A stretch of DNA of 64,000 nucleotides from an uncultured Flavobacteriales bacterium (GCA_902478645.1 CABSLV010000003.1:27318-91317), one strand, 5' to 3'; positions 9,082-17,657 are shown, counted from the stretch's first letter. The notes: generated by a model from the letters alone, not told the origin. A program made the numbers and translations.

Positions 9082-10893
9082 TTATTCCTGCGGGCGCTCC
9101 GAAGCGTTGTTTTCTCCACCGGCTGCCGGGCCACCCGGACGACGATTGCCGCGCCGGCGACCATCCCGACCACGTCCCCGGCGGCCATCCCGACCTTGAG
9201 GTGCAGATTCTGCCGCGCCGCCTCCCTGCGAACGCTCGCCGGCTGCCTGCCCTGTGGTTCCTGCGGCCCCACCCGATCTTTCAGGTGCGCGCTCCGAAGG
9301 ACGATCCCCAGCCGAAGCATTCTCGGCTGCAGCCGGGGTACGTTCCGAGCGGTTTCCTCCCTCCCGACGGGAGTCGCGGCCCCGCCCACGGCGATTGTTC
9401 CCCCGCCGCTGACCGGACGAAGATTCCAGATGTCCTCCCTCCGGAGTTCTTTCGCCTTCCGCCGCCGAACCTTCAGCCCGAGATACGCCGGAGGAGGCAT
9501 TTTCCTCGGTTCGCGCCGGCTGCTGGGTAGCCGAAGGATTCTCCGAGCGGGCAGCATCGCCTGTCTTGCTATTGTTGTCGTCGGCACGTCCATCCCGACC
9601 TCGACGGCGGTCGCCCCGGCGGGCAGAGCGTTCTCCCTGCGAAGCCTCTCCTGTGGCGGACGCTTTCTCCGCTTTTTGTTCCCCGGAAGGGGCTTCTCCC
9701 GCACCGTTTTTTGCTTCGGAAGCCGATTCCCGGCGGCGATCCTCCCGACGACGGTCGCCCCGACGGCGAGACCGACGGGAAGACACTTTGTCGAAACGGG
9801 TGATCTCCCCTTCCTCAACCGCTTGAAGTTCGGAAGGCTCCTCCCGGCGGCTTTCATTGCGGGGATGCTCCGGCTCCTCGACGTACATTTCGAGCGATTC
9901 GGGTTTCTCGCCCCGGCGGTTGGCCTGCTGGATCTCGGCAACCGCATCCACGTGCAGACCGATCCAGTTCATCGCTTCGAAATCGTATGCATACCAGTAA
10001 ATGCCTTTGAATACGTCCATCTTCTGGAAATGGGCTACGCCCTTCTCCGTGCGCAAAACAGCATCGGTAGGCGGGAAACCTTTCAAGGCATCGACGTAAA
10101 CATCCAACTCGAAATTCAGGCAGCACTTGAGTTTTCCGCACTGTCCGGCCAATTTCTGCGGGTTGAGCGAAAGTCGCTGGGTGCGTGCCGCCGACGTATT
10201 AACCGAACGGAAATCCGTCAGCCACGTAGTGCAACACAATTCCCGCCCGCAGGAGCCGATGCCGCCCACCCGGGCAGCCTCCTGACGCAGACCGATCTGA
10301 CGCATCTCGATCCGCACACCGAAAGCACTGGCCAGTTCCTTGATTAACTGGCGGAAATCCACCCGACCCTCGGCCGTATAGTAAAACGTTGCCTTCAGAT
10401 TGTCTCCCTGGTACTCGACATCGCTCAACTTCATCACCAGCCCCAGGTTGTCGCAGATCTCGCGGGTACGCACCAGTGTCTTTTGCTCCCGCGCAATGGC
10501 CGTCTGCCACACGTCGATATCCTTCTGGGTAGCCAAACGGTACACCTTCCGCAACTCGGGACTGGAAGGGTCTTCCTTCTTGCGCCGCATCTGCATGCGG
10601 GCCAACTGCCCGGTGAGCATCACACAGCCGATGTCATGCCCCGGACTGGACTCCACCGCCACGATGTCGCCCGGAGACAAGGGCAAACGATTGACATTGC
10701 GATAAAAACCCTTGCGGCCGTTCTTGAAGCGCACTTCCACGCAGTCGAACGCCTCGCCCGCCTGGGGCTGAGCTACGTCCGCCAGCCAATCCCGCACCTC
10801 CAGGTAATCACCGCCCGTATATAGACATACGTTGCACTTTTCGGACGACCCGAAAGAAGGGCAACGACGCTTGGTACATTCCTTACAATTCAT
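9082..10893 (-). CDS. PSP1/RicT-like protein with long RG-rich tail
   Basis: Residues 1-25 hold a cysteine cluster (C3, C6, C11, C20, C23). Residues about 30-335 form the PSP1 domain, with GSCGRELCCTTWLTDF and QCGKLKCCLNFELD, the Cys-rich pattern of RicT (YaaT), which in Bacillus is part of an iron-sulphur RicAFT complex acting on RNase Y. From about residue 345 to 603 the sequence is low complexity: Arg, Gly, Glu, Ala and Ser with repeated RRGDRRR, RRGRGRD and RGGNRRP-like blocks, presumably disordered and RNA-binding. Ordinary PSP1 proteins are about 300-450 residues. It heads the gldH-PBP-LbH-pdxJ run. Confidence 0.85.
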   Translation of the reverse strand: MNCKECTKRRCPSFGSSEKCNVCLYTGGDYLEVRDWLADVAQPQAGEAFDCVEVRFKNGRKGFYRNVNRLPLSPGDIVAVESSPGHDIGCVMLTGQLARMQMRRKKEDPSSPELRKVYRLATQKDIDVWQTAIAREQKTLVRTREICDNLGLVMKLSDVEYQGDNLKATFYYTAEGRVDFRQLIKELASAFGVRIEMRQIGLRQEAARVGGIGSCGRELCCTTWLTDFRSVNTSAARTQRLSLNPQKLAGQCGKLKCCLNFELDVYVDALKGFPPTDAVLRTEKGVAHFQKMDVFKGIYWYAYDFEAMNWIGLHVDAVAEIQQANRRGEKPESLEMYVEEPEHPRNESRREEPSELQAVEEGEITRFDKVSSRRSRRRGDRRREDRRRESASEAKNGAGEAPSGEQKAEKASATGEASQGERSARRGDRRRGRDGRADDNNSKTGDAARSENPSATQQPARTEENASSGVSRAEGSAAEGERTPEGGHLESSSGQRRGNNRRGRGRDSRREGGNRSERTPAAAENASAGDRPSERAPERSGGAAGTTGQAAGERSQGGGAAESAPQGRDGRRGRGRDGRRRGNRRPGGPAAGGENNASERPQE

Positions 10894-10947
10894 CCTCTAT
10901 ACTCGTATAAAGCCTCGTAAAAATACACATTTACAAGGATATTTCTT

Positions 10948-11193
10948 TTATTCTCTTCCTCCCGCCGCTACCCGGATCGCTCCGGCCGGGCAGGACTCCT
11001 GCGCGCTGCGGCACGGTGCATCGGCCAACGGATCGGTACAACGAAGGGTGTAAAATCCTTTCTTCATCGCAGCACCGATCAGGAGGCATTTCCCGTCGGA
11101 AGGATCCATCGAGAAATACTCCCCGGCCACATCGGCACAATACCCGCATCCGATGCACTTGTCCCGTTGAAGGGTTACCACCACCGTAGCCAT
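10948..11193 (-). CDS. Small single-cluster ferredoxin
   Basis: The 81-residue protein has a CIGCGYC motif (about residues 14-20) and a distal CPAGAI, enough ligands for one [4Fe-4S] cluster, with two further cysteines (RCTDP, PCRS) between. It should be a cytoplasmic electron carrier. The ATG at 11193 is chosen because the earlier in-frame codons overlap the U32 coding end and lack family similarity. It starts 10 bases after the U32 stop, so the two are almost certainly co-transcribed. Confidence 0.85.
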   Translation of the reverse strand: MATVVVTLQRDKCIGCGYCADVAGEYFSMDPSDGKCLLIGAAMKKGFYTLRCTDPLADAPCRSAQESCPAGAIRVAAGGRE

Positions 11194-11203
11194 CGCCCCG
11201 AGG

Positions 11204-12493
11204 TCAATTTTTTTCTTCGGAACCACCTCCGGATTTCCCGCCGGAAGCATACTCGGTAGCCTCGACCTTGTACACCTTGTCGGCCATGCGCAATTTGAAA
11301 TCCAGCGGCAAGGTTACGTGGTCGCCTTTCCCCGCACGGGTCGCCGGACGGTCATCGACCATGAAGTCGCCCAGCACGAAAGTCTTCACCCCCGTGGTAG
11401 GCCCTGTAATGAGGATCTCGTCCCCACGGTGCAACTCCGCCGCCTCGACCAGGATTTCGCCCACCCCCGGCTTGGGATAGTAATGCAATCCCCGCCCCAC
11501 GTACACTTTCCGGCGGGTGGCATGCGAACCGGGATACCCGCTCCACTGGCCCATCCGACGCCCCAGGTAGTATCCCTCCCAAAAGCCCCGGTTGTACACC
11601 CCGCGCAAACGTTCTTCCCATTCGAGAGCCTTCTCCGCCGAGTATTCTCCCCGGGCGCAAGCATCGATCGCCTCCCGGTAAACCGAAACCACCGTCTGGA
11701 CATATTCGGGCGAACGACCGCGACCTTCGATCTTGAGAATCCTCACGCCGGCATCGACGATCCGGTCCAACAATCCGATGGTACACAAATCCTTGGGCGA
11801 CATAATGTACGGATCACCCACTTCCAGCTCGTACCCCGTTTCCTTGTCCCGAACCACATACGCCCGACGGCAATCCTGCCGGCAAGCCCCGCGGTTGGCC
11901 GAGGAATTGTGGGCATGTAGACTGAGGTAGCACTTCCCGGAAATAGCCATGCAAAGTGCCCCGTGCCCGAAAATCTCGACCTCCACTTTTCGTCCGGAAG
12001 GCCCCTTGATACCCCGCTGGTCGATCTGCCGGCAGATCTCCTTGACCTGCGTCAGACTGAGTTCGCGCGCCAACACCATCGTATCGGCATAGGCCGAGAA
12101 AAACTCCACGGCCCGGATGTTCGAGATGTTCTGCTGGGTGGAGATATGCACCTCCAATCCCCTTGCCCGCGCAGCGAGAATTACGGAAATGTCCGACGCG
12201 ATGACCGCACTCACTCCGGCCTGGACCGCCTTGTCGAGCAGGTCTTCGATGGCCTCCAGGTCATGGTCGTACACGATGGTATTGACCGCCAGATACGAGC
12301 GGACACCCCGCTCCCGGCAACGCTTCGCTACTTCCTCCAAGTCCTCTGCCGTGAAATTGACCGTCGCGCGGGCACGCATATTGAGCTGTCCTACACCGAA
12401 ATATACCGAATCCGCACCGGCGTCCAAAGCTGCCTGCAGCGATTCGTAATCGCCGGCGGGCGCCATCAATTCCAAAGGTCCTCGTCTTTCCAT
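11204..12493 (-). CDS. U32 family protein (PrtC/TrhP-like)
   Basis: This 429-residue protein begins ERRGPLELMAPAGDYESLQA and has SVYFGVGQLNMRA, then the family core MAISGKCYLSLHAHNSSANRGACRQDCRRAY (here split; about residues 180-210) with its conserved cysteines, and ILKIEGRGRSPEYV. Several U32 proteins, annotated as collagenase-like peptidases, act in RNA modification instead (TrhP/YegQ in tRNA uridine hydroxylation, RlhA on 23S rRNA). Which activity applies here cannot be read from sequence. The ATG at 12493 lies about 23 bases after the start site implied by the TATCTTTG box at 12523-12530, which rules out the longer frame. Confidence 0.88.
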   Translation of the reverse strand: MERRGPLELMAPAGDYESLQAALDAGADSVYFGVGQLNMRARATVNFTAEDLEEVAKRCRERGVRSYLAVNTIVYDHDLEAIEDLLDKAVQAGVSAVIASDISVILAARARGLEVHISTQQNISNIRAVEFFSAYADTMVLARELSLTQVKEICRQIDQRGIKGPSGRKVEVEIFGHGALCMAISGKCYLSLHAHNSSANRGACRQDCRRAYVVRDKETGYELEVGDPYIMSPKDLCTIGLLDRIVDAGVRILKIEGRGRSPEYVQTVVSVYREAIDACARGEYSAEKALEWEERLRGVYNRGFWEGYYLGRRMGQWSGYPGSHATRRKVYVGRGLHYYPKPGVGEILVEAAELHRGDEILITGPTTGVKTFVLGDFMVDDRPATRAGKGDHVTLPLDFKLRMADKVYKVEATEYASGGKSGGGSEEKN

Positions 12494-12522
12494 CTTCACA
12501 GGGCAAAAGGATTGCCAAAAAG

Positions 12523-12530
12523 CAAAGATA
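12523..12530 (-). promoter_or_regulatory. -7 promoter element of the U32-ferredoxin operon
   Basis: TATCTTTG on the minus strand fits TAnnTTTG. A clear -33 TTTG is not seen at the right distance, but TTTTCC lies about 20 bases upstream. It places transcription start near 12516. Confidence 0.5.
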
Positions 12531-12563
12531 CGATTTTTGCTCGCAACCCGGAAAAGCGGGCAT

Positions 12564-12595
12564 AAAAAAGCTCCGCGCCCGAAAGGGCGCGGAGC
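12564..12595 (-). terminator. Terminator after tuf
   Basis: Eleven-base perfect arms (12564-12574 region and 12585-12595) around a four-base loop, followed on the minus strand by CTTTTTTATG-type U-run. It closes the tuf transcript. Confidence 0.88.
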
Positions 12596-12619
12596 CATAT
12601 CGAAATCCTTGACAGATTA

Positions 12620-13807
12620 TTAGTCGAGAATCTTGGTTACCTGGCCGGCACCTACCGTACGACCACCTTCGCGGATAGCGAAACGCAGACCCTGGTTCAG
12701 TGCGATGGGCTGAAGGAGTTCCACCGTGATGGTCAGGTTGTCGCCCGGCATTACCATCTCTACGCCTTCCGGCAGGGTGATCTCACCGGTTACGTCCGTG
12801 GTACGAACGTAGAACTGCGGCCGATACTTGTTGTGGAACGGAGTGTGACGTCCGCCTTCTTCCTTGGACAGGATATACACCTCGCCCTGGAATTTCTTGT
12901 GCGGAGTTACGGACTTCGGAGCGCAGACTACCATACCACGACGGATCTGGTTCTTGTCGATACCGCGCAGCAGCAGACCTACGTTGTCACCAGCCTCACC
13001 CTCGTCGAGCAGTTTGCGGAACATTTCCACACCGGTGATCGTCGAAGTCAGTTTTTCAGCAGCCATACCGATGATTTCTACCGGGTCGCCCACTTTGGCC
13101 ACACCCGTTTCGATACGTCCGGTAGCCACCGTACCACGACCGGTGATCGAGAACACGTCCTCAACCGGCATCAGGAACGGTTTGTCCTTGTCACGAACCG
13201 GCTCTTCGATCCACTCGTCGACAGCGTCCATCAACTCTTCTACGGTCTTCACCCACTTCTCTTCACCGTTGAGGGCACCCAGTGCGGAACCCTTGATGAT
13301 CGGGGTGTTGTCACCGTCGTACTGGTACAGATTCAGCAGGTCGCGAACCTCCATTTCTACCAACTCGAGCAACTCGGGGTCGTCCACCATGTCCACCTTG
13401 TTCAGGAATACGACAATGCGAGGAACGCCTACCTGACGGGCGAGCAGGATGTGCTCACGGGTCTGAGGCATCGGGCCGTCGGTAGCAGCTACTACCAGGA
13501 TAGCTCCGTCCATCTGAGCAGCACCCGTTACCATGTTCTTCACATAGTCGGCATGTCCCGGGCAGTCTACGTGAGCATAGTGACGTTTGTCGGTCTGATA
13601 CTCTACGTGAGCCGTGTTGATGGTGATACCGCGCTCTTTTTCTTCAGGAGCAGCGTCGATCTGGTCGAACGCCTTTACCTCGGAAAGACCCTTGTCGGCC
13701 AGAACCTTGGTGATAGCAGCGGTAAGAGTCGTTTTACCGTGGTCCACGTGACCGATCGTACCGATGTTCAAATGCGGTTTGTCACGTTTGAAAGTTTCTT
13801 TTGCCAT
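12620..13807 (-). CDS. tuf: Elongation factor Tu
   Basis: EF-Tu carries aminoacyl-tRNA to the ribosome as a GTP complex. The 395-residue protein has GHVDHGKTTL (about 19-28), DCPGHADYVKNM (about 81-92), NKVDM (about 136-140) and the expected beta-barrel domains 2 and 3 ending VGAGQVTKILD. It follows tRNA-Thr on the same transcript and ends at a strong terminator. In Bacteroides tuf is normally followed by tRNA-Trp and secE; here these lie on the other strand about 3.5 kb away. Confidence 0.98.
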   Translation of the reverse strand: MAKETFKRDKPHLNIGTIGHVDHGKTTLTAAITKVLADKGLSEVKAFDQIDAAPEEKERGITINTAHVEYQTDKRHYAHVDCPGHADYVKNMVTGAAQMDGAILVVAATDGPMPQTREHILLARQVGVPRIVVFLNKVDMVDDPELLELVEMEVRDLLNLYQYDGDNTPIIKGSALGALNGEEKWVKTVEELMDAVDEWIEEPVRDKDKPFLMPVEDVFSITGRGTVATGRIETGVAKVGDPVEIIGMAAEKLTSTITGVEMFRKLLDEGEAGDNVGLLLRGIDKNQIRRGMVVCAPKSVTPHKKFQGEVYILSKEEGGRHTPFHNKYRPQFYVRTTDVTGEITLPEGVEMVMPGDNLTITVELLQPIALNQGLRFAIREGGRTVGAGQVTKILD

Positions 13808-13894
13808 TTTGCGAAATGTTTATTACTTGTTTTCTGTTCAGTGAATATCGGGCCTTTCCAAGCCTTAATCCGCTTTGAAGGTTTCCCCTTTTTG

Positions 13895-13966
<72 letters not shown>

Positions 13967-14019
13967 ATTTGAATTGCGGTGATGTTTCTCCGGTGAAAAA
14001 CCCACCTCATATCAGAGCG

Positions 14020-14050
14020 CAAAGGTAGGAAGTTTTATCATTTATCCAAA
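14020..14050 (-). promoter_or_regulatory. Promoter of tRNA-Thr and tuf
   Basis: TTTG (14050-14047), 19 bases, TACCTTTG (14027-14020) on the minus strand, an exact Bacteroidetes consensus match identical in -7 sequence to the rpsL promoter. Transcription should start near 14013. Confidence 0.78.
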
Positions 14051-14116
14051 TAGCCTGCGGTTTTTTTTTCGTTTTGAAAACATTTTTTTTTGACCGGCCC
14101 CGTCCGATAAAAAAAA

Positions 14117-14148
14117 TGCAGGTGCGCGAAGCAACCCGCGCACCTGCA
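14117..14148 (-). terminator. Terminator after hpf
   Basis: Arms TGCAGGTGCGCG and CGCGCACCTGCA pair around a short loop, and the minus strand continues into a run of seven T. It insulates hpf from the tRNA-Thr promoter. Confidence 0.85.
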
Positions 14149-14166
14149 AAAAATACTGTTTTAAAA

Positions 14167-14457
14167 CTATTTAGCTTCGTTTTTGGCCCGCAACTTACGG
14201 CGCATCGAATCGGCACACAAGTCGATGCATTCTTCGAAAGTCGTCGCCTGTTTCTTTACCATAAACGTCTCGCCGGGCACCCGGAGCTTGAGTTCTATCA
14301 TTTTATTTTCCTTGTCGGAAGTGTTGAGCAGATGCAGATACACCTCGGCATCGATCACACGGTCGTAGAAAAGTTCCAGCTTGTCGAGTTTCTTTTGAAT
14401 GAACTCCAACAGTTTCACATCCGCTTTGAAATGGATGGCTTGCGTAAGTACTTTCAT
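14167..14457 (-). CDS. hpf: Ribosome hibernation promoting factor, short form
   Basis: The 96-residue protein is the single-domain HPF/YfiA type (beta-alpha-beta-beta-beta-alpha), opening MKVLTQAIHFKADVKLLEFI and containing DAEVYLHLLNTSDKENKMIEL and a basic C-terminal helix (CADSMRRKLRAKNEAK). Such proteins bind the 30S decoding region and inactivate ribosomes in stationary phase. The C-terminal dimerisation domain of long HPF is absent. It begins 27 bases after the xerC-like gene. Confidence 0.9.
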   Translation of the reverse strand: MKVLTQAIHFKADVKLLEFIQKKLDKLELFYDRVIDAEVYLHLLNTSDKENKMIELKLRVPGETFMVKKQATTFEECIDLCADSMRRKLRAKNEAK

Positions 14458-14484
14458 GACGGTAACGTTTTGCGCCCTTCCCTT

Positions 14485-15375
14485 TTAGGAATGCTCGTCC
14501 CCGCGGGGATGGGCTTGGTTATACACTGATTTTAGTTTTCCCAGCGTCGTATGGGCATAAACCTGCGTGGAAGCCAGCGAAGAATGCCCCAGCAACTCCT
14601 TGACCGAGGAGATGTCCGCCCCCGCTTCCAACAAATGCGTAGCGAAGGTATGACGGAGCACATGGGGACTTTTCTTGTGCTTGACTGTCACAAGACCAAG
14701 ATACTTATTTATTATCCGATACACAAGAGTCGGCGACATTTTTTTGCCTTTTTTAGCAAACAAAAGGGTTTCCTTCACATTCTCCCCGCCCGAAAACAGC
14801 CCGAGGTATTCCCCAAGCGCCTCGCAAAGACGGGGATGCATCGGGACAAAGCGCTCCTTTCCCCCTTTGCCGCGCACCCGCAACATCGCCCGCCGAAAGT
14901 CCACATCGCCCAAGCGTACATCGCAAAGTTCCGAACAGCGAAGCCCGCAACCGTAAAAAAGTTCAACGATCATTCGATCCCGATCCCCGTCCGGATCGTC
15001 GCTGTACAGATCCGGATCGAGCAAGTGTTGCATTTCCTGCACCGAATACGGTACCGTCGTGCGGTAAGGCTCCTTCAGATTGCCCTGGCGCATCATCGGA
15101 GAAATCCGGATCGCTCCCCGGCGCAACAAATACTTGAAATACGAACGCAGGGCGCTGATCTTGCGATTGACCGACGAAGGCGTATATCCCTGTTCCATCA
15201 GATGAACCACCCAGGCGCGCACCGCCTGAAAATCGATCGACGCATCCTCGGTCGGCGCCTGCATTGAAACGAGAAAACCCTCGAACTCCGAAAGGTCCGT
15301 CCCGTAAGCCTCCACCGTATGGGGAGAATACTTCTTCTCCCACAACAGGTACTGGGTAAAATCCTCTATCCGCAT
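14485..15375 (-). CDS. xerC: Tyrosine recombinase, XerC/XerD type
   Basis: A 296-residue recombinase with an N-terminal SAM-like DNA-binding domain (about 1-90) and a C-terminal catalytic domain. Catalytic residues are visible: Arg in GCGLRCSEL, Lys in GKGGKERFVPM, His/Arg in HVLRHTFATHLL, His in LLGHSS and Tyr in STQVYAHT. Length and conserved position before hpf argue for a chromosome-dimer resolvase rather than a mobile integrase; XerC versus XerD is not settled. The ATG at 15375 starts the family N-terminus (MRIEDFTQYL). Two repeats lie just upstream. Confidence 0.88.
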   Translation of the reverse strand: MRIEDFTQYLLWEKKYSPHTVEAYGTDLSEFEGFLVSMQAPTEDASIDFQAVRAWVVHLMEQGYTPSSVNRKISALRSYFKYLLRRGAIRISPMMRQGNLKEPYRTTVPYSVQEMQHLLDPDLYSDDPDGDRDRMIVELFYGCGLRCSELCDVRLGDVDFRRAMLRVRGKGGKERFVPMHPRLCEALGEYLGLFSGGENVKETLLFAKKGKKMSPTLVYRIINKYLGLVTVKHKKSPHVLRHTFATHLLEAGADISSVKELLGHSSLASTQVYAHTTLGKLKSVYNQAHPRGDEHS

Positions 15376-15398
15376 CGCCTGGCCAAAACTCCTTTGGA

Positions 15399-15534
15399 CA
15401 AATGTAGTGAAAGGCGAGCGCAGCGGCAAATCGAAAACAACGTTTTCGCATTCGACGATGCCGAGCCGCATCCTGCATTATCCAAATGCAGCGAAAGGCG
15501 AGCGCAGCGGCAAGGGAGAAAACGAAGTTTTCGC
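15399..15534. repeat. Two-copy direct repeat with conserved hairpins
   Basis: Two copies of about 51 bases (15399-15449 and 15483-15534, period 84) share CAAATG, then GAAAGGCGAGCGCAGCGGCAA. Each ends in a small inverted repeat: CGAAAAC-aac-GTTTTCG in the first and GAAAAC-gaa-GTTTTC in the second, so the arms are kept while the loop changes. The block lies in the space between xerC and the divergent YdeI-like gene. Confidence 0.8.
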
Positions 15535-15565
15535 GCAAAGACGCCAACAATCCCTTCTCTTTTGA

Positions 15566-15573
15566 TATCTTTA
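15566..15573 (+). promoter_or_regulatory. Possible -7 element of the YdeI-like gene
   Basis: TATCTTTA is one base from TAnnTTTG and lies 50 bases before the ATG at 15623. No clear -33 element is seen. Confidence 0.35.
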
Positions 15574-15622
15574 CCCCATCCATACGTATTTACCCAACGC
15601 CCCAACTATCCGAGAAAACAAT

Positions 15623-16189
15623 ATGATCCCGCAGAGTCTACCGACAATCAAATCAAGATCCGAATGGCGCGAATGGTTGGAACAAAACCACCGCAAACAG
15701 ACCGAATGCTGGATCGCCGTCAAGCGAGGAAGACCAACAGATGACAACACCTTTTGGTATCTCGATGCCGTGGAAGAAGCCTTGTGTTTCGGCTGGATAG
15801 ACAGCACCACCAAGAAAATGCCCGATGGCACAACCCTCCAAAGATTCTGCCCGCGACGCCCCCGCAGCAAATGGTCCGAATTGAACAAAGAGCGATGCCG
15901 AAGGATGGAACGACTGGGCCGAATGACAGACGACGGAAGAGCCGCCCTCCCGGATATGTCGGACAAAGGCTTCTCGATAGACCCCGACCTTTTGCAGGAA
16001 TTACAGTCCGACCCCGTCGTATGGGAACATTTCTGCCGCCTGCCCGAATTGTACAAACGTGTGCGGATAGATACCATCCAGATAAAAAAGCACCAACCGA
16101 AACTGTACAGAAGCCGCCTGGAAAAATTCATGGAAAACACCCGACGAGGCCTGCTCTATGGGTGCTGGAACGACTACGGACGATTATAA
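15623..16189 (+). CDS. YdeI/OmpD-associated family protein
   Basis: The 188-residue soluble protein matches the YdeI/OmpD-associated family: an N-terminal RSEWREWLEQNHRKQTECWIAV block, the hallmark YLDAVEEALCFGWIDSTTKK (about 46-65), RFCPRRPRSKWSELNKERC (about 74-92) and a C-terminal helical segment. The biochemical function is not established. It is a single gene divergent from xerC and is followed by a transporter reading the same way. Start at the first ATG after the promoter-like box. Confidence 0.8.
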   Translation: MIPQSLPTIKSRSEWREWLEQNHRKQTECWIAVKRGRPTDDNTFWYLDAVEEALCFGWIDSTTKKMPDGTTLQRFCPRRPRSKWSELNKERCRRMERLGRMTDDGRAALPDMSDKGFSIDPDLLQELQSDPVVWEHFCRLPELYKRVRIDTIQIKKHQPKLYRSRLEKFMENTRRGLLYGCWNDYGRL

Positions 16190-16320
16190 GCCAAAACACC
16201 GTTCCACCTTCTACTTCAGCACTTATTCAACTTTACAACAAACGCCCCTACCCCGCCTTTCTCCGGAGAAGCAGAAAACACATATTCTCTTTCGGGAAAT
16301 CCAAAGCAAAGAAAAACCCC

Positions 16321-16350
16321 TTGCCGTTTTTAATTAATGTCGTTCCTTTG
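16321..16350 (+). promoter_or_regulatory. Promoter of the BASS-type transporter
   Basis: TTG (16321-16323), 19 bases, TTCCTTTG (16343-16350). The second base of the -7 box deviates (TT for TA), but spacing is ideal and the start site near 16357 fits an ATG at 16394. Confidence 0.45.
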
Positions 16351-16393
16351 TAGTGTTCTTTCTGAAAAAATCTCTCTCGAAAGAAAACACACC

Positions 16394-17347
16394 ATGTCGC
16401 AATCCGTCAAAAGCCTTATCCTGCCGTTGGCCATGTTGATAGGCGGAGTGTTCTACGGTTTCTTCTCGCAGATCGCTGCCGCCATTCCGTATTTCATCTT
16501 CGCAATGCTCTTTCTGACATTCTGCCGCCTGTCTCCACGTGACGTGCGCCTGCACCGCCTGCATGCCGTCCTGTTGCTTATCCAGATAGGCGGAGGACTG
16601 GCCTTGTACTACGCGCTGGCCTTTCTGAACGTAACGGTGGCCGAAGGAGTCTTCATGTGCGTGCTGGCCCCCACTGCCATGGCCGCAACGGTCATCACCG
16701 GCATGTTGGGAGGAAACGCCGGCTTCATGGCTACTTATACCTTAATAAGCAATGTCGGCATGGCTGTTCTCGCTCCGGCGGTATTCGCCCTGCTGGGAAA
16801 ACAGGAAGGTCTCTCCTTCGCCCAAACCTTTTTATATGTATGCCGCCAACTCGCCCCGATGCTGGTCCTCCCGCTGGCCGTCGCCTGGGGACTGCGCTGG
16901 CTTGCCCCCAAAATCCACAAGGCCGTCGCCGCAAAGAGTCACCTCACCTTTTATATATGGGCCCTATCGCTCACCAGCATCACCGGACGTACGGTCCGTT
17001 TCCTGATCGAACAGCCCAACCCGGACTACCGCACCGAAACGGTCATCGCCCTGCTGGCATTGGCGGTATGCCTGGTCCAGTTCAAAAGCGGGAAAGCACT
17101 GGGCTCCCGCTGGGGCGACCGCATCGCTACCGGACAGGCCATGGGACAGAAAAACACAATCCTGGCCATCTGGATGGCGCAATCCTACCTCAATCCCATC
17201 GCTTCGGTCGGACCAGCCTCGTATGTCCTCTGGCAAAACATCGTCAATTCCTACCAGATATGGCTCAAAGGGCACCGGGAACGGCAAGTTTTGAAAAAAA
17301 GCACGGAAGAAGCAAAAAGTCTTGCACGGAAAAAAAATAATGTCTAA
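16394..17347 (+). CDS. Bile acid:sodium symporter-like (BASS) membrane transporter
   Basis: The 317-residue protein has about eight to ten hydrophobic segments and resembles the BASS/10-TM fold: VAEGVFMCVLAPTAMAATVI with a kinked helix pair, and SGKALGSRWGDRIATGQAMG before the final helices with LNPIASVGPASYVLW. Family members move organic anions with sodium; no substrate can be assigned here. The ATG at 16394 (MSQSVKSLIL) follows the predicted start site; an earlier in-frame ATG at 16337 lies inside the promoter. It ends a few bases before tRNA-Trp. Confidence 0.75.
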   Translation: MSQSVKSLILPLAMLIGGVFYGFFSQIAAAIPYFIFAMLFLTFCRLSPRDVRLHRLHAVLLLIQIGGGLALYYALAFLNVTVAEGVFMCVLAPTAMAATVITGMLGGNAGFMATYTLISNVGMAVLAPAVFALLGKQEGLSFAQTFLYVCRQLAPMLVLPLAVAWGLRWLAPKIHKAVAAKSHLTFYIWALSLTSITGRTVRFLIEQPNPDYRTETVIALLALAVCLVQFKSGKALGSRWGDRIATGQAMGQKNTILAIWMAQSYLNPIASVGPASYVLWQNIVNSYQIWLKGHRERQVLKKSTEEAKSLARKKNNV

Positions 17348-17362
17348 TTTCGCAACCACTTT

Positions 17363-17438
17363 ACAGGCGTAGCTCAGTTGGTAGAGCACTGGTCTCCAAA
17401 ACCAGGTGTCGGGAGTTCGAGCCTCTCCGCCTGTGCCA
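17363..17438 (+). tRNA. tRNA-Trp (CCA)
   Basis: Acceptor ACAGGCG pairs CGCCTGT, with D-arm AGCTCAGTTGGTAGAGC, anticodon stem CTGGT/ACCAG and loop CTCCAAA (anticodon CCA), and T-arm GGGAGTTCGAGCCTCTC. The 3' CCA is encoded. A TAATTTCG box at 17346-17353 may be its own -7 element, and a terminator follows. Confidence 0.96.
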
Positions 17439-17478
17439 TAGAAACAGGACTTGAAATCTTTCGTCCTATCCAAAGTTT

Positions 17479-17508
17479 CCGCCGCGCGGGAGCGCGGCGG
17501 ATTTTTTT
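17479..17508 (+). terminator. Terminator after tRNA-Trp
   Basis: CCGCCGCGC and GCGCGGCGG pair around a four-base loop, followed by ATTTTTTT. It makes tRNA-Trp a separate unit from the secE operon. Confidence 0.85.
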
Positions 17509-17614
17509 CGCCCCGACAAGCAGGGACAAAACCCAACCCCCTACCCGCGGACACGAAAAAACACGACTAAAAAAAGTTTTTTCACTCCAACTGACCAACT
17601 TAAAAAAAAGTTCG

Positions 17615-17622
17615 TATATTTG
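17615..17622 (+). promoter_or_regulatory. -7 element of the secE-nusG-rpl-rpoBC operon
   Basis: TATATTTG fits TAnnTTTG and is followed by GC. No good -33 TTTG lies at 19-20 bases. The start site near 17629 gives a leader of about 148 bases before secE. Confidence 0.5.
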
Positions 17623-17657
17623 CACTCGCCTTGGAGAAGGCTCATTTTGCACGTATA

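Noticed and set aside
14485..15375. Mobile-element integrase
   Set aside because: Length, motifs and position beside hpf match the Xer resolvase; no attachment repeats or cargo genes lie nearby.
15399..15534. CRISPR array
   Set aside because: Only two copies, a period of 84 bases and no cas gene.
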